Source of the DNA: Paenibacillus sp. 32O-W
GTDB lineage: Bacteria > Bacillota > Bacilli > Paenibacillales > NBRC-103111
Direction: 5' to 3'
Assembly (NCBI RefSeq): GCF_007679495.1
Contig: NZ_VEGP01000026.1
Coordinates: 1-64,000, forward strand
Length of the DNA: 64,000 nt
The notes under the pieces were generated by a model that did no database searches, was not told where the DNA came from, and worked only from the letters and a program-made list of their open reading frames with translations. Below, piece by piece: positions 27,577 through 39,915 of this stretch. Made by a program: the position numbers and the translations under genes. The first letter of the stretch is position 1, and every line of letters begins with the position of its first letter.

Positions 27577-30500
27577 TTGATCGACGTTAACAACTTTGAG
27601 TATATGAAGATCGGATTGGCATCGCCTGAGAAGATTCGTTCCTGGTCGCGAGGGGAAGTCAAAAAGCCGGAGACGATCAACTACAGAACGTTAAAGCCCG
27701 AGAAAGAAGGGTTGTTCTGCGAAAAGATCTTCGGACCGACCAAGGATTGGGAGTGTCATTGCGGTAAATACAAGCGGGTCCGCTATAAAGGAGTCGTCTG
27801 TGACCGATGCGGTGTAGAGGTCACCCGTCAGAAGGTTCGCCGTGAGCGGATGGGCCATATTGAGCTGGCTGCTCCTGTCTCCCACATCTGGTATTTCAAG
27901 GGCATTCCGAGCCGGATGGGCCTGGCTTTGGACATGTCGCCGCGTTCCTTGGAGGAAGTGATTTATTTCGCCTCCTATGTCGTGACCGATCCGGGAGATA
28001 CGCCGCTGGAGAAGAAGCAGCTGCTATCGGAGAAGGAATACCGCAGCTACCGCGAGAAATACGGATATGCTTTCCAGGCGGGAATGGGTGCCGAAGCGAT
28101 CAAGAAGCTGCTTCAGGACATCGATATAGAGAAGGAATTAGATTCTCTTAAAGAAGAACTCAAGACCGCTCAGGGTCAGCGCAGGAATCGTGCGATTAAA
28201 CGTCTTGAAGTCATTGAGGCTTTCCGCAACTCCAAGAACCTGCCTGAGTGGATGGTCCTCGACGTGCTCCCGGTTATACCGCCGGAGCTTCGTCCGATGG
28301 TTCAGCTCGATGGTGGCCGCTTTGCGACTTCCGACCTGAACGATCTGTATCGGCGTGTTATTAACCGGAACAACCGGCTTAAGCGCCTGTTGGATCTGGG
28401 TGCACCAGATATCATTGTTCAGAACGAGAAGCGGATGCTGCAGGAAGCGGTCGATGCCCTGATCGATAACGGCCGCCGCGGGCGTCCCGTAACCGGGCCC
28501 GGAAACCGTCCTCTGAAATCCTTAAGCCATATGCTTAAAGGAAAGCAAGGCCGTTTCCGTCAGAACCTGCTTGGTAAACGGGTAGACTATTCGGGCCGTT
28601 CGGTTATCGTTGTAGGCCCGAGCCTGAAAATGTATCAATGCGGATTACCTAAAGAAATGGCGTTGGAGCTGTTCAAGCCGTTCGTCATGAAGGAATTGGT
28701 GAACAAAGGGCTGGCCCATAACATTAAAAGTGCCAAGCGGAAGGTAGAGCGAAGCAGCGCGGAAGTGTGGGACGTTCTGGAGGAAGTAATCAAAGAACAC
28801 CCAGTTCTTCTGAACCGTGCGCCTACGCTGCACAGACTTGGAATTCAGGCGTTCGAGCCTATTCTCGTAGAAGGACGTGCCATTAAGCTTCACCCGCTCG
28901 TATGTACGGCTTACAACGCTGACTTTGACGGTGACCAGATGGCGGTTCACGTTCCGTTGTCTGCAGAAGCTCAAGCGGAAGCCCGCCTTCTGATGCTGGC
29001 ATCCGGCAATATTCTTAACCCGAAAGACGGAAAGCCTGTCGTTACTCCGTCTCAGGATATGGTATTGGGAAGCTTCTACTTGACGATGTCTAATAAGGAA
29101 GCCAACGGGGCGGGTATGATACTGGCATCCGTTCATGAGGCCGTCTCGCTGTATCAGCGCGGAATTGCGTCTCTGCATGCGGTTGTCGGGATTCCGGCCA
29201 AGGCCCTTAATAAGACATCATTCACGGAAAAGCAGCAAAATGCTATGCTGATTACTACCATCGGGAAAATTATATTCAATGAAATCTTCCCGAGTGATTT
29301 CCCATATATCAACGAAGCCTCCAAGGCTAACTTGCTGAATGGAATATCCGACGAGCACTTCGTGTTCGACAAAGGCGTGGACATCCGCGAGCGCATCATG
29401 CAGGCCGAGGAGAAGCCGGCTATAGGCAAGGAATACCTCGGAGCCATCATTGCGGAATGCTTCCGCCGCTACCATACGACGGAGACTTCCGTAATCCTTG
29501 ATAAAATCAAGAGCCTGGGCTTTACTTACTCGACTCGCGCCGGTATTACCATTGCCGTGGCGGACGTAACCGTGCCTCAAGAGAAAGACCAGATCATCAA
29601 GGCATCGGAAGAGAAGGTACTGACCGTCACGAACCAATACCGCAGAGGTCTGATCACCGATGAAGAACGGTACGACCGCGTCATCGGCATCTGGAGTAAA
29701 GCCAAGGATGACATTACAGACATCCTCATGAAATCGCTGGATAAATTCAACTCCATCAACATGATGGTTGAATCCAAAGCACGGGGTAACAAATCCCAGA
29801 TTACCCAGCTCGGCGGAATGCGCGGCTTAATGGCTAACCCGTCCGGACGGATCATCGAGTTGCCGATCAAGTCCAACTTCCGGGAAGGACTTACCGTTCT
29901 GGAGTACTTTATCTCCACGCACGGTGCCCGGAAAGGATTGTCGGATACGGCGCTTCGTACCGCTGACTCGGGTTATCTGACACGCCGTCTGGTTGACGTG
30001 GCTCAGGATGTTATCGTCCGTGAAGAGGATTGCGGCACGGACAAAGGTCTTGTCGTCACCAAAATTCAGGACGGTAAAGAGGTCATCGAGGATCTGTACG
30101 ACCGGATTGAGGGAAGGTATTCCTTCGAGACGGTAAGACATCCGGAAACCGGTGAGATCATTGTCGGACGGAACGAGATGATCACGGCGTCCATTGCCGA
30201 TCAGATCGTACGTGCCGGGGTGGAGAAGGTGCAAATCCGTTCGGTGCTGAGCTGCCGTGCCAAGCACGGAGTATGTAAGAAATGCTACGGACGCAACCTG
30301 GCAACAGGTCAGTTCGTTGAAATAGGTGAAGCTGTCGGAATTATCGCCGCACAATCGATCGGGGAGCCTGGAACGCAGCTGACGATGCGTACGTTCCACA
30401 CCGGGGGAGTAGCCGGAGACGATATTACCCAAGGTTTGCCGCGGATTCAGGAGCTGTTCGAGGCCCGGAATCCGAAAGGTCAGGCGATCATCACCGAAGT

Positions 30501-31233
30501 CGACGGCGTGATCAAGGATATCCGCGAAGCCAAAGATCGCCGGGAGATTGAAGTCCAGGGCGAGGCGGAGACCAAGGTGTACTCCGTAACCTTCGGTTCC
30601 CGAATCCGGGTAACGAAGGGACAGACGGTGGAAGCCGGAGACGAGCTGACGGATGGCTCGATCGATCCGAAGGATATGCTGCGGATTAAAGGAATACGCG
30701 GCGTTCAGAATTATATTCTGCAAGAAGTTCACCGCGTATACCGGAACCAAGGCGTTGAAATCAACGACAAGCATATCGAGGTTATGATCCGCCAGATGCT
30801 GCGTAAGATCCGTATCGTCGATTCCGGAGATACACCGCTCTTGCCGGGTTCGTATGTGGATATCCATGAATACGAAGCGGCCAACCGTGAAGCGCTGCTT
30901 AACGGGCTTGAGCCTGCAGTGGCCAGACCCGTACTGCTTGGAATCACCAAGGCTTCGCTGGAGACCGACTCCTTCTTGTCGGCCGCATCCTTCCAGGAGA
31001 CGACCCGTGTCCTTACGGATGCCGCCATCAAGGGCAAGGTGGACCAATTGCTCGGTCTTAAGGAGAACGTCATTATCGGTAAGCTGATTCCTGCCGGAAC
31101 AGGAATGGCGCGGTACCGGAATGTACGCATCCTGGATCCGAATGCGCCGGTAACGGAGCCCGAAGGCGATGAGGCTGTAGAGAACGGTTTGGATCCCGAA
31201 GCGGGCAGCGAGGTTGCATTGAGCCAGAATTAA
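27577..31233 (+). CDS. rpoC: DNA-directed RNA polymerase subunit beta'
   Basis: Second large subunit, 1218 residues. N-terminal zinc site ([20 protein letters not shown], near 60-80), catalytic Mg motif NADFDGDQM (near 447), trigger-loop region [16 protein letters not shown], and a second cysteine set [14 protein letters not shown] start at TTG because AAGGAGGG lies seven bases upstream and [14 protein letters not shown] matches relatives; an upstream in-frame ATG at 27550 precedes that site. Ends just before a terminator. Confidence 0.97.
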   Translation: MIDVNNFEYMKIGLASPEKIRSWSRGEVKKPETINYRTLKPEKEGLFCEKIFGPTKDWECHCGKYKRVRYKGVVCDRCGVEVTRQKVRRERMGHIELAAPVSHIWYFKGIPSRMGLALDMSPRSLEEVIYFASYVVTDPGDTPLEKKQLLSEKEYRSYREKYGYAFQAGMGAEAIKKLLQDIDIEKELDSLKEELKTAQGQRRNRAIKRLEVIEAFRNSKNLPEWMVLDVLPVIPPELRPMVQLDGGRFATSDLNDLYRRVINRNNRLKRLLDLGAPDIIVQNEKRMLQEAVDALIDNGRRGRPVTGPGNRPLKSLSHMLKGKQGRFRQNLLGKRVDYSGRSVIVVGPSLKMYQCGLPKEMALELFKPFVMKELVNKGLAHNIKSAKRKVERSSAEVWDVLEEVIKEHPVLLNRAPTLHRLGIQAFEPILVEGRAIKLHPLVCTAYNADFDGDQMAVHVPLSAEAQAEARLLMLASGNILNPKDGKPVVTPSQDMVLGSFYLTMSNKEANGAGMILASVHEAVSLYQRGIASLHAVVGIPAKALNKTSFTEKQQNAMLITTIGKIIFNEIFPSDFPYINEASKANLLNGISDEHFVFDKGVDIRERIMQAEEKPAIGKEYLGAIIAECFRRYHTTETSVILDKIKSLGFTYSTRAGITIAVADVTVPQEKDQIIKASEEKVLTVTNQYRRGLITDEERYDRVIGIWSKAKDDITDILMKSLDKFNSINMMVESKARGNKSQITQLGGMRGLMANPSGRIIELPIKSNFREGLTVLEYFISTHGARKGLSDTALRTADSGYLTRRLVDVAQDVIVREEDCGTDKGLVVTKIQDGKEVIEDLYDRIEGRYSFETVRHPETGEIIVGRNEMITASIADQIVRAGVEKVQIRSVLSCRAKHGVCKKCYGRNLATGQFVEIGEAVGIIAAQSIGEPGTQLTMRTFHTGGVAGDDITQGLPRIQELFEARNPKGQAIITEVDGVIKDIREAKDRREIEVQGEAETKVYSVTFGSRIRVTKGQTVEAGDELTDGSIDPKDMLRIKGIRGVQNYILQEVHRVYRNQGVEINDKHIEVMIRQMLRKIRIVDSGDTPLLPGSYVDIHEYEAANREALLNGLEPAVARPVLLGITKASLETDSFLSAASFQETTRVLTDAAIKGKVDQLLGLKENVIIGKLIPAGTGMARYRNVRILDPNAPVTEPEGDEAVENGLDPEAGSEVALSQN

Positions 31234-31246
31234 TACTTCCAGATAG

Positions 31247-31296
31247 TCAAGAAAGTTCATGAAATTACATGCATGAACTTTCTTGACACAGTTTTT
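31247..31296 (+). terminator. Terminator after rpoC
   Basis: A perfect 16-bp stem (GTCAAGAAAGTTCATG with CATGAACTTTCTTGAC) around a 10-base loop, followed by ACAG and seven T. Its 3' arm contains the -35 box of the next promoter. Confidence 0.88.
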
Positions 31297-31311
31297 TTGA
31301 AGTGATATTAT
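31283..31311 (+). promoter_or_regulatory. SigA promoter of the str operon
   Basis: TTGACA (31283-31288), 17 bp, TATTAT (31306-31311). The -35 box is part of the rpoC terminator stem and the T-run is the spacer. It drives rplGB-rpsL-rpsG-fusA-tuf. Confidence 0.85.
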
Positions 31312-31364
31312 ATCGGAGTGTGCCTATTTGATCTCACCTGTACTTTGGAGGATACGAGTTAATC

Positions 31365-31619
31365 ATGTCTTATGATAAAGTTAAGCAGGCAAATCATTTA
31401 ATCGTTGGCACCAAGCAAGCGACAAGGATGGTGGAGCTTGGTAAAGCCGAAGAGGTCATTATTGCCAAGGACGCCGATCCGCGCATAACAACGAAAATGG
31501 TAAACCTCTGCAAAAAAATGGGGGTTAAAGTAACCTATGTCGATTCTATGAAAATGCTTGGAAAAGCATGCGGGATCGAAGTGGGTGCTGCCATGGCTGC
31601 AGTGGTGAATGAAGGATAG
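31365..31619 (+). CDS. rplGB: L7Ae-family K-turn RNA-binding protein
   Basis: Small L7Ae/L30e-like protein (84 residues) corresponding to B. subtilis YbxF, which binds kink-turn RNA and associates with ribosomes. GTKQATRMVELGKAEEVIIA and DADPRITTKM carry the RNA-contact residues of the fold. First gene of the str operon, read from the promoter within the rpoC terminator. Its precise role is unclear in the family. Confidence 0.92.
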   Translation: MSYDKVKQANHLIVGTKQATRMVELGKAEEVIIAKDADPRITTKMVNLCKKMGVKVTYVDSMKMLGKACGIEVGAAMAAVVNEG

Positions 31620-31647
31620 ATATGTTTTTGTTAACGGAAGGCCTTAT

Positions 31648-31677
31648 ATGAAGCACACCGGAAACGGAGTGTTTCAT
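31648..31677 (+). promoter_or_regulatory. Hairpin in the rpsL leader
   Basis: ATGAAGCAC and GTGTTTCAT pair around CCGGAAACGG, giving a stem of about 12 bp with one mismatch, about 107 bases before rpsL. No T-run. It may be a protein-binding or processing element of the str operon mRNA. Confidence 0.4.
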
Positions 31678-31783
31678 GGTGTACTTCTGCGGGCAAAAAC
31701 TTTCCTTTGCTTTTTTATGATTCACCTGGATCTGTGGGCTTGCTGCAAGGAAGTAGAAAGTATAAAGGAAGGAGGTGCGATGA

Positions 31784-32203
31784 ATGCCAACAATTAACCA
31801 ACTAGTTCGCAAAGGCCGCAAGGCGAAGGTTTACACTTCGAAATCTCCGGCCCTGCAAAAAGGGTTTAACGCGCTGAAGAGAGAGGAAACAGATTTGAAC
31901 GCCCCTCAAAAGCGCGGAGTTTGTACTCGTGTGGGCACGATGACACCGAAGAAACCGAACTCCGCCCTCAGGAAATATGCCCGTGTACGCTTGAGTAACC
32001 GTGTAGAGGTAACCGCCTATATTCCGGGAATCGGGCACAACCTTCAAGAGCACAGCGTTGTTCTGGTGCGTGGAGGTAGGGTTAAAGATCTTCCGGGGGT
32101 ACGTTACCACATCGTTCGCGGAGCATTGGATACCGCAGGTGTAGCCAACCGGATGCAGGCTCGTTCCAAATACGGAGCGAAGCGTCCTAAGGAGAAGAAA
32201 TAA
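31784..32203 (+). CDS. rpsL: 30S ribosomal protein S12
   Basis: Decoding-centre protein, 139 residues. The [19 protein letters not shown] segment has the wild-type lysine (near 56) at the classic streptomycin-resistance position, and the second hotspot [10 protein letters not shown] is also normal. GGAAGGAGGTG precedes the ATG. Confidence 0.98.
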   Translation: MPTINQLVRKGRKAKVYTSKSPALQKGFNALKREETDLNAPQKRGVCTRVGTMTPKKPNSALRKYARVRLSNRVEVTAYIPGIGHNLQEHSVVLVRGGRVKDLPGVRYHIVRGALDTAGVANRMQARSKYGAKRPKEKK

Positions 32204-32255
32204 ACCGGACTCGATCCGATAAATGGATGAAGAATGTAACGAAAGGGGGATAACT

Positions 32256-32726
32256 ATGCCACGTAAAGGACCAGTTCCACGCAGAGACGTATTGCCGGAT
32301 CCGATTTACAACAGCAAGCTGGTAACCCGTCTGATCAATCGTATTATGATCGACGGTAAGAGAGGTACGGCACAAAGAATTCTATATGATGCTTTCAACG
32401 CGGTTAAAGAACGTACCGGCAAAGAGCCAATGGAAGTTTTTGAACAAGCGCTGAAGAACATCATGCCTGTATTGGAAGTAAAAGCCCGTCGTGTCGGGGG
32501 TGCCAACTACCAAGTACCTATCGAAGTAAAGCCTGAGCGCCGCACTTCGCTTGGTTTGCGCTGGTTGGTGCATTACTCTCGTCTTCGCGGCGAGAAGACA
32601 ATGCAGGAAAGACTGGCTGCGGAAATCATCGATGCCAGCAATAACTCCGGTGCTTCGGTTAAGAAGCGCGAAGATACTCATAAAATGGCTGAGGCTAACA
32701 AAGCTTTTGCTCATTACCGCTGGTAG
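32256..32726 (+). CDS. rpsG: 30S ribosomal protein S7
   Basis: Primary binder of the 16S rRNA 3' domain, head of the 30S subunit; 156 residues from [18 protein letters not shown]. The C-terminal arm ends [14 protein letters not shown]. The ATG follows GAAAGGGGG; the frame is open upstream but unsupported. In E. coli S7 regulates the str operon. Confidence 0.98.
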   Translation: MPRKGPVPRRDVLPDPIYNSKLVTRLINRIMIDGKRGTAQRILYDAFNAVKERTGKEPMEVFEQALKNIMPVLEVKARRVGGANYQVPIEVKPERRTSLGLRWLVHYSRLRGEKTMQERLAAEIIDASNNSGASVKKREDTHKMAEANKAFAHYRW

Positions 32727-32768
32727 AATTCCAAAAATGGCAGCATATTAGAAAGGAGACGAATGACT

Positions 32769-34844
32769 ATGGCAAGAGAGTTCTCCTTACAAGATACACG
32801 AAACATCGGGATCATGGCGCACATTGACGCCGGTAAGACTACCACGACGGAGCGGATCCTGTTCTACACGGGTCGTACCCACAAGATTGGGGAGACCCAC
32901 GAGGGTTCCGCTACTATGGACTGGATGGAGCAGGAGCAAGAACGTGGAATCACGATCACTTCGGCGGCGACGACAGCCCAGTGGAAAGGTCACCGCATCA
33001 ATATTATCGACACGCCTGGTCACGTAGACTTCACCGTTGAAGTTGAACGGTCGCTTCGTGTACTGGATGGAGCAGTTGGTGTGTTTTGCGCCAAGGGCGG
33101 CGTAGAGCCCCAATCTGAAACCGTATGGCGTCAGGCAGACCGTTATGGCGTTCCGCGGATCGCATATGTTAACAAGATGGACATTATCGGTGCAAACTTC
33201 GATGGTGTCATCGAACAGATGCGTGAAAGACTGCAGGCCAACGCTGTTGCAATCCAATACCCTATTGGTGCGGAGAGCGAATTTGTTGGTATTATCGACC
33301 TGATCGAAAACTGCGCCTACATCTATAAAGATGACAAAGGGCAGGAAATTGAGAAGGTTGAAGTTCCTGCAGAGTATCAAGATAAAGTTGAAACGCTTCG
33401 TGGAGAATTGATAGAGAAAATCGCCGAGCTGGATGAAGAACTGACGATGAAATACCTGGAAGGGGAAGAAATCAGCGTAGATGAGCTGAAGGCTGCTCTT
33501 CGCAAGGGAGTAATCGATGTTAAGATCACTCCGGTTCTGTGCGGATCCTCTTACCGTAACAAAGGTGTTCAGTTGATGCTTGACGCTGTCGTAGCTTATC
33601 TGCCGGCTCCTACCGATGTTCCGGATATTACGGGGCATTTGGAAGACGGAACCGAAGCTACCAGAAAGTCCTCCGATGATGAGCCTTTCGCAGCGCTTGC
33701 GTTCAAAATTATGACTGACCCGTATGTAGGTAAACTGACCTTCTTCCGTGTTTACTCCGGTATTCTGAATTCCGGTTCCTATGTGTTGAACACAACCAAA
33801 GGAAAGCGCGAAAGAGTGGGACGTATCCTGCAAATGCACGCTAACAGCCGTCAGGAAATTACCGAGGTTCATGCCGGTGATATCGCGGCTGCCGTAGGTT
33901 TGAAGGATACAACTACAGGGGACACCTTGTGTGATGAGAAAAATCCTGTTATTCTGGAGTCAATGACCTTCCCAGAGCCTGTTATTGACGTAGCTATCGA
34001 ACCGAAGACGAAAGCCGACCAGGACAAGATGGGTATTGCTTTGTCCAAGCTGGCTGAAGAAGACCCGACTTTCAGAACGCACACCGATGAAGAAACAGGG
34101 CAGACGATCATTTCCGGTATGGGTGAGCTTCACCTGGAAGTTATCGTTGATCGTATGCTTCGCGAGTTCAAGGTGGAAGCGAACGTAGGTAAGCCTCAGG
34201 TAGCCTACAGAGAAACCTTCCGCAGTGCGGCTAAAGTCGAAGGTAAATTCGTACGTCAGTCCGGTGGACGCGGTCAATACGGACACGTATGGGTTGAGTT
34301 CGAGCCTCTTGAGCCGGGAACTGGTTTCCAATTCGAGAACAAGATTGTCGGTGGAGCCGTTCCGAAGGAGTACGTCGTTCCTGTTCAGGCAGGAATCGAA
34401 GAAGCTATGAAGAACGGGGTTTTGGCCGGATATCCGCTGGTTGACATCAAAGCAACACTGTTTGATGGTTCCTACCATGATGTTGACTCTAGTGAGATGG
34501 CGTTCAAAATTGCCGGATCTATGGCGCTCAAGGCAGCCAAGGATAAGTGTAATCCTGCCATCCTTGAGCCTATCATGAAAGTGGAAGTCACTGTACCGGA
34601 AGAGTATATGGGAGACGTTATGGGAGATTTGAACTCCCGCCGCGGACGCATTGAAGGAATGGATGCACGCGCAGGAGCCCAAGTCATTCGCGCCAAAGTA
34701 CCTTTGGCCGAAATGTTCGGATACTCCACGACTCTCCGCTCCCGTACCCAAGGTCGCGGGGTTTACTCTATGGAAATTTCCCATTATGAAGAAGTGCCTA
34801 AATCTATCGCCGATGAAATCATCGCTAAGAACAAAGGCGCCTAA
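32769..34844 (+). CDS. fusA: Elongation factor G
   Basis: Translocase GTPase, 691 residues. P-loop AHIDAGKT (17-24), DTPGHVDF and NKMD motifs in the G domain; domains II-V are complete to the end. Two in-frame ATGs lie six bases apart (32763 and 32769); I prefer the second since [14 protein letters not shown] matches relatives, although the AAGGAG site suits either. Sits between rpsG and tuf. Confidence 0.97.
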   Translation: MAREFSLQDTRNIGIMAHIDAGKTTTTERILFYTGRTHKIGETHEGSATMDWMEQEQERGITITSAATTAQWKGHRINIIDTPGHVDFTVEVERSLRVLDGAVGVFCAKGGVEPQSETVWRQADRYGVPRIAYVNKMDIIGANFDGVIEQMRERLQANAVAIQYPIGAESEFVGIIDLIENCAYIYKDDKGQEIEKVEVPAEYQDKVETLRGELIEKIAELDEELTMKYLEGEEISVDELKAALRKGVIDVKITPVLCGSSYRNKGVQLMLDAVVAYLPAPTDVPDITGHLEDGTEATRKSSDDEPFAALAFKIMTDPYVGKLTFFRVYSGILNSGSYVLNTTKGKRERVGRILQMHANSRQEITEVHAGDIAAAVGLKDTTTGDTLCDEKNPVILESMTFPEPVIDVAIEPKTKADQDKMGIALSKLAEEDPTFRTHTDEETGQTIISGMGELHLEVIVDRMLREFKVEANVGKPQVAYRETFRSAAKVEGKFVRQSGGRGQYGHVWVEFEPLEPGTGFQFENKIVGGAVPKEYVVPVQAGIEEAMKNGVLAGYPLVDIKATLFDGSYHDVDSSEMAFKIAGSMALKAAKDKCNPAILEPIMKVEVTVPEEYMGDVMGDLNSRRGRIEGMDARAGAQVIRAKVPLAEMFGYSTTLRSRTQGRGVYSMEISHYEEVPKSIADEIIAKNKGA

Positions 34845-34874
34845 TATATTTAATTTTAAGGAGGCTTATTAAAC

Positions 34875-36068
34875 ATGGCAAAAGCAAAATTCGAACGTAC
34901 AAAACCGCACGTTAATATCGGAACTATCGGTCACGTTGACCATGGTAAAACAACTTTGACAGCTGCCATCACAACTGTATTGACAAGGAAATACGGCGGC
35001 GGAGAAGCATTCTCCTACGATCAAATCGACAAAGCTCCTGAAGAGCGCGAGCGCGGTATTACGATCTCTACTTCCCACGTTGAGTATGAGTCCGCTAACC
35101 GTCACTATGCTCACGTTGACTGCCCTGGACACGCCGACTATGTTAAAAACATGATCACCGGCGCTGCCCAAATGGACGGAGCTATCCTGGTTGTATCCGC
35201 TGCTGATGGTCCTATGCCGCAAACTCGTGAGCACATCCTGCTCTCCCGTCAGGTTGGCGTACCTTATATTGTAGTCTTCCTGAACAAATGCGACATGGTA
35301 GAAGACGAAGAGCTTCTCGAACTGGTTGAAATGGAAGTTCGCGATCTGCTGAGCGAATATGAATTCCCTGGAGATGACACTCCGGTTATCCGTGGTTCCG
35401 CACGTGAAGCTCTGCAAAATCCGGACGGAGAATGGGCTCAGAAAATCGTCGAGCTGTTCGAGCAAATCGACACCTACATTCCGACTCCTGAGCGCGACAC
35501 TGACAAGCCTTTCTTGATGCCTGTCGAGGACGTATTCTCCATCACCGGACGCGGTACGGTTGCTACTGGCCGTGTAGAGCGTGGAACAGTTAAAGTGGGC
35601 GACGAGATCGAAATCGTTGGTCTTGTAGAAGAAACTAAGAAATCCGTTGTAACCGGAGTAGAAATGTTCCGTAAGCTGCTTGACTCCGCTCAAGCCGGGG
35701 ACAACATCGGTGCTCTTCTCCGCGGTGTGGATCGTAAAGAAATCGAGCGCGGCCAAGTTTTGGCTAAGCCTGGTTCCGTTAATCCGCACACCAGCTTCAC
35801 CGCTCAAATCTACGTACTGACTAAAGAAGAAGGCGGACGTCATAAGCCTTTCTTCACCGGATATCGTCCTCAGTTCTACTTCCGTACAACGGACGTAACA
35901 GGAATCATCACTCTTCCGGAAGGAACCGAGATGGTTATGCCTGGGGACAACATCACCGTTACCGTTGAACTGATTGCTCCGATCGCTATCGAGCAAGGAA
36001 CCAAATTCGCTATTCGCGAAGGCGGACGTACAGTAGGTGCCGGTGCGGTTGCTACAATCGTGAAGTAA
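34875..36068 (+). CDS. tuf: Elongation factor Tu
   Basis: Delivers aminoacyl-tRNA to the ribosome. 397 residues; GHVDHGKT (19-26), DCPGHADYV and NKCDM are the GTP-binding motifs, with beta-barrel domains II and III complete. TAAGGAGG precedes the ATG. Codon use appears strongly biased, as expected for a highly expressed gene. A terminator follows, closing the str operon. Confidence 0.98.
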   Translation: MAKAKFERTKPHVNIGTIGHVDHGKTTLTAAITTVLTRKYGGGEAFSYDQIDKAPEERERGITISTSHVEYESANRHYAHVDCPGHADYVKNMITGAAQMDGAILVVSAADGPMPQTREHILLSRQVGVPYIVVFLNKCDMVEDEELLELVEMEVRDLLSEYEFPGDDTPVIRGSAREALQNPDGEWAQKIVELFEQIDTYIPTPERDTDKPFLMPVEDVFSITGRGTVATGRVERGTVKVGDEIEIVGLVEETKKSVVTGVEMFRKLLDSAQAGDNIGALLRGVDRKEIERGQVLAKPGSVNPHTSFTAQIYVLTKEEGGRHKPFFTGYRPQFYFRTTDVTGIITLPEGTEMVMPGDNITVTVELIAPIAIEQGTKFAIREGGRTVGAGAVATIVK

Positions 36069-36080
36069 TAATGCAATTAT

Positions 36081-36115
36081 GAGAACCTTCATCTTAATAG
36101 GTGAAGGTTCTCTTT
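36081..36115 (+). terminator. Terminator after tuf
   Basis: GAGAACCTTCA (36081-36091) pairs with TGAAGGTTCTC (36102-36112), followed by TTTG. The T-run is short. Confidence 0.8.
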
Positions 36116-36234
36116 GCGATTTAAGAAGAGGAAGAATTCAAGCCGACATAGAAGCTGCATAAGGCCTATAGCCCTTAATGCTTTGGTTGTTTCTATAAAA
36201 GAATAGCGTTTGAGTAAGTTTTTTTGAAATTTTC

Positions 36235-36263
36235 TTGATTTCTTGCTGGGTTTTTAATATAAT
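36235..36263 (+). promoter_or_regulatory. SigA promoter of the S10 operon
   Basis: TTGATT (36235-36240), 17 bp, TATAAT (36258-36263), about 140 bases upstream of rpsJ. The stretch 36116-36234 between the tuf terminator and this promoter shows nothing else recognisable. Confidence 0.85.
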
Positions 36264-36269
36264 AGTGAA

Positions 36270-36708
<439 letters not shown>

Positions 36709-36779
36709 AATAGAAGATCGAAGCAACGAGTAACGAATATTTCATTTCAGAAGGATTGTAAAGGAAAAGAGGTGTCAAC

Positions 36780-37406
36780 ATGACTAAAGGTATCTTAGGT
36801 AGAAAACTGGGGATGACTCAAGTATTTACACCGGAAGGTGTAGTTCTGCCCGTAACGGTAATTCAAGCCGGCCCTTGTGTTGTTCTGCAGAAGAAAGACG
36901 TGGAGAACGACGGTTATGAGGCGATTCAGATCGGTTTTGAAGATAAGAAGGAAGTTCGCGCCAACAAGCCTGAGTCAGGCCATGCCAAAAAAGCGAACAC
37001 AGCACCTAAGCGCTACATTAAAGAATTTCGCGGAGTTCAGTTGGCAGATTATGAGGTAGGACAAGAAATTAAAGTAGATCTGTTCAGCGAAGGCGAATTC
37101 GTAGACGTAACTGGCACTTCGAAAGGTAAGGGATTTGCCGGATCTATCAAAAGACATGGACAGCACAGAGGGCCTATGTCTCACGGTTCCCGTTATCATC
37201 GTGGACCGGGTTCGATGGGATCGATTCAAGCCAACCGTGTTCCCAAAGGCAAGAAATTACCGGGACATATGGGTCAGGAAACCGTTACGCTGCAAAATCT
37301 GCAAGTCGTTAAAGTGGATGCGGAGCGCAATGTAATTCTGGTTAAAGGATCTATTCCAGGACCTAAAAATAGCTTCGTCAGCATCAAATCTTCGGTTAAG
37401 AAGTAA
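36780..37406 (+). CDS. rplC: 50S ribosomal protein L3
   Basis: Early assembly protein reaching the peptidyltransferase centre. 208 residues; the long finger contains [20 protein letters not shown]-like sequence (about 120-142) and the conserved ends [11 protein letters not shown] and [19 protein letters not shown] precedes the ATG. Confidence 0.98.
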   Translation: MTKGILGRKLGMTQVFTPEGVVLPVTVIQAGPCVVLQKKDVENDGYEAIQIGFEDKKEVRANKPESGHAKKANTAPKRYIKEFRGVQLADYEVGQEIKVDLFSEGEFVDVTGTSKGKGFAGSIKRHGQHRGPMSHGSRYHRGPGSMGSIQANRVPKGKKLPGHMGQETVTLQNLQVVKVDAERNVILVKGSIPGPKNSFVSIKSSVKK

Positions 37407-37430
37407 TTTTGCGAGAAAGGAGGATTCATC

Positions 37431-38054
37431 ATGCCAAAAGTAGCATTATACAACGTTAGCGGAGCTCAGGTTGGTGAAGTTGAACTGTCCGATGCCGTAT
37501 TCGGAGTTGAACCGAATCAACACGTGCTTCATGAAGCTGTTGTTATGCAGCAGGCTTCCCAGCGTCAGGGAACGCACAAGGTTAAAGGTCGCTCCGAAGT
37601 AAGAGGCGGAGGACGCAAGCCTTGGAAACAAAAAGGAACTGGTCGCGCTCGTCAAGGCAGCATCCGTGCGCCGCAGTGGAAAGGCGGAGGTGTTGTATTC
37701 GGCCCGACTCCACGCAGCTATGGATACAAATTGCCTAAGAAGGTTCGCCGTTTAGCAATCAAATCAGCTCTTTCTTCTAAAGTGATCGAGAACGAGATTA
37801 TTGTGTTGGATCAACTTCAAATGAATCAGCCTAAAACGAAGGAATTCGCAGCTATTCTGAAAAATTTGAAGGCCGATCGCAAGGCACTGATCGTCGCTCC
37901 GAGCTTCGATGAAAATGTGGCATTGTCCGCTCGTAATCTCCCGGGAGTTAAATTTGTAACTGCTGAAGGAATCAACGTATTGGACGTATTGGTTCACGAC
38001 AAACTCATCATTACGAAGGAAGCGGTTGAGAAAGTAGAGGAGGTTCTTGCGTAA
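37431..38054 (+). CDS. rplD: 50S ribosomal protein L4
   Basis: Lines the peptide exit tunnel. 207 residues; the tunnel loop [19 protein letters not shown] (about 64-82) is intact and wild type at the usual macrolide-resistance positions. GAAAGGAGG precedes the ATG. Its stop shares one base with the rplW start (TAATG). Confidence 0.98.
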   Translation: MPKVALYNVSGAQVGEVELSDAVFGVEPNQHVLHEAVVMQQASQRQGTHKVKGRSEVRGGGRKPWKQKGTGRARQGSIRAPQWKGGGVVFGPTPRSYGYKLPKKVRRLAIKSALSSKVIENEIIVLDQLQMNQPKTKEFAAILKNLKADRKALIVAPSFDENVALSARNLPGVKFVTAEGINVLDVLVHDKLIITKEAVEKVEEVLA

Positions 38055-38344
38055 TGAAAAATCCTCGTGACATTATCAAGCGTCCGTTAATTACGGAACG
38101 TTCTGCAGATATGATGGCCGAGAAGAAATACGTGTTTGAAGTGGATATTAAGGCCAACAAAACGCAAATTCGGCAGGCGATTGAAGAAATTTTCAAAGTG
38201 AAAGTCCTTAAAGTCAACACTTTAAGAATGCCCGGCAAGCCGAAGCGCTATGGCCGTTTCTCCGGATACAGACCGGATTGGAAGAAAGCTTTTGTTACCT
38301 TAAGCCCGGACAGCAAAGAACTTGAGTTCTTTGAAACGGTCTAA
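38054..38344 (+). CDS. rplW: 50S ribosomal protein L23
   Basis: Tunnel-exit protein that docks trigger factor, SRP and SecYEG. 96 residues; [11 protein letters not shown] at the start and [17 protein letters not shown] near the end. Overlaps the rplD stop by one base, implying coupled translation. Confidence 0.98.
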   Translation: MKNPRDIIKRPLITERSADMMAEKKYVFEVDIKANKTQIRQAIEEIFKVKVLKVNTLRMPGKPKRYGRFSGYRPDWKKAFVTLSPDSKELEFFETV

Positions 38345-38375
38345 GGCCATTTTGTGAAGATAGGAGGGAATCCGA

Positions 38376-39206
38376 ATGTCATTTAAAAAATACAAACCGA
38401 CATCTCCGGGAAGACGCGGTATGAACGTATCTACCTTCGAAGAGATTACGACAAGCACGCCTGAGAAGTCTTTGCTGGCTCCGCTGAGCAAGACGGCAGG
38501 ACGGAACAACCAAGGTAAAATTACGGTTCGTCACCATGGCGGCGGACATAAGCGTAAGTACCGGATTATCGATTTCAGACGGAACAAAGATGGAATACCT
38601 GGACGCGTTGCTACGATCGAGTACGATCCGAACCGGACAGCTAATATTGCCTTGATCCACTATGCAGACGGAGAGAAGCGTTACATTCTTGCCCCACAAG
38701 GTTTGAAGGTGAACGATGTAATCGAGTCCGGAGCAGCTGCGGATATCAAGGTCGGAAACAGCCTTCCACTGGAAAATATTCCGGTAGGTACGCTTATCCA
38801 CAATATCGAATTGAAGCCCGGCAAAGGCGGACAGCTCGTTCGTGCTGCTGGAACAGAGGCTCAGCTTCTTGGTAAAGAAGATAAGTACGTAACTGTTCGT
38901 TTATCTTCTGGAGAAGTACGCCGCATTCTCAAGGTTTGCCGCGCAACGATCGGTTCTGTCGGCAACGAGGACCATGAGCTGCTCAAAATCGGTAAAGCCG
39001 GCCGCTCCCGTTGGTTGGGCAAACGCCCGGTAGTCCGCGGGGTAGTTATGAACCCGAACGATCACCCTCACGGTGGTGGTGAAGGTCGTGCTCCAATCGG
39101 ACGCAAATCTCCGATGTCTCCATGGGGTAAACCTACGCTTGGTTACAAAACCCGTAAAAAAGGTAAAGCTTCTAGTAAGTACATTGTACGTGGACGTACG
39201 AAATAA
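38376..39206 (+). CDS. rplB: 50S ribosomal protein L2
   Basis: Needed for subunit association and peptidyl transfer. 276 residues; the conserved C-terminal region [20 protein letters not shown] includes the histidine implicated near the catalytic centre. AGGAGGG precedes the ATG. Confidence 0.98.
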   Translation: MSFKKYKPTSPGRRGMNVSTFEEITTSTPEKSLLAPLSKTAGRNNQGKITVRHHGGGHKRKYRIIDFRRNKDGIPGRVATIEYDPNRTANIALIHYADGEKRYILAPQGLKVNDVIESGAAADIKVGNSLPLENIPVGTLIHNIELKPGKGGQLVRAAGTEAQLLGKEDKYVTVRLSSGEVRRILKVCRATIGSVGNEDHELLKIGKAGRSRWLGKRPVVRGVVMNPNDHPHGGGEGRAPIGRKSPMSPWGKPTLGYKTRKKGKASSKYIVRGRTK

Positions 39207-39245
39207 TATTCAGATCCGTAAGGTTGGATGAAGGGAGGAACAGCT

Positions 39246-39527
39246 ATGGGTCGCAGTTTGAAAAAAGGACCGTTTGTGGACAGCTATTTGCTTAAGAAGG
39301 TTGAGGAAGCCGACAGCACAAGCAAAAAAGTAGTGATCAAGACCTGGTCTCGCCGCTCCACCATTTTCCCTCAATTTGTCGGACATACTTTTGCAGTATA
39401 CGATGGCAGAAAGCATGTGCCTGTGTATGTAACGGAAGACATGGTTGGGCATAAGCTCGGTGAATTTGCTCCAACCCGGACATACAAAGGGCATACGGAC
39501 GACGACAAAAAAACCGGCAGACGCTAA
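39246..39527 (+). CDS. rpsS: 30S ribosomal protein S19
   Basis: Head protein contacting S13 and the A-site finger. 93 residues from [18 protein letters not shown]. The ATG follows AAGGGAGGAACAGCT; upstream in-frame ATG lacks support. Confidence 0.98.
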   Translation: MGRSLKKGPFVDSYLLKKVEEADSTSKKVVIKTWSRRSTIFPQFVGHTFAVYDGRKHVPVYVTEDMVGHKLGEFAPTRTYKGHTDDDKKTGRR

Positions 39528-39570
39528 TAGCCGGAATCAGTAAGCGATATGTTTGAGAGGAGGTAGACTC

Positions 39571-39903
39571 ATGCAAGCAACTGCAAGTGCAAGATATATT
39601 CGCATTGCTCCTCGTAAAGTTCAATTGGTTATCGATCTGATCCGCGGCAAGAACGTGGGAGAAGCTATCGCTATTTTGCGTCATACGCCTAAAGCCGCTT
39701 CTCCGGTCGTGGAGAAAATTTTGAACGCAGCGATTGCGAATGCTGAGCATAATCATTCCCTGGATCCGGAGAAGCTGTATATCGCTCAAGCTTATGTAAA
39801 TCAGGGTCCGATCATGAAACGTTTTCGGCCGCGTGCTATGGGACGTGCTAGCCGTATCAATAAACGCACAAGCCACATTACGTTAGTGGTATCTGAAAAA
39901 TAA
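39571..39903 (+). CDS. rplV: 50S ribosomal protein L22
   Basis: Its beta-hairpin lines the exit tunnel next to L4. 110 residues; [19 protein letters not shown] at the start, and the hairpin [18 protein letters not shown] (about 79-96) is wild type. GAGAGGAGGT precedes the ATG. Confidence 0.98.
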   Translation: MQATASARYIRIAPRKVQLVIDLIRGKNVGEAIAILRHTPKAASPVVEKILNAAIANAEHNHSLDPEKLYIAQAYVNQGPIMKRFRPRAMGRASRINKRTSHITLVVSEK

Positions 39904-39915
39904 GGAGGGATACAT

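Noticed and set aside
29827-31260. 477-codon open frame opposite rpoC
   Set aside because: Shadow of rpoC codon usage; no ribosome site or recognisable family.
31609-31797. Open frame of 62 codons between rplGB and rpsL
   Set aside because: It overlaps both neighbours, has no ribosome site, and its product is not like any family; the spacer is better read as a leader.
34869-36092. Long open frame of 407 codons on the strand opposite tuf
   Set aside because: It mirrors the strong codon bias of tuf, starts and ends with it, and has no ribosome site or recognisable domain. Antisense frames of this kind are common opposite highly expressed genes.
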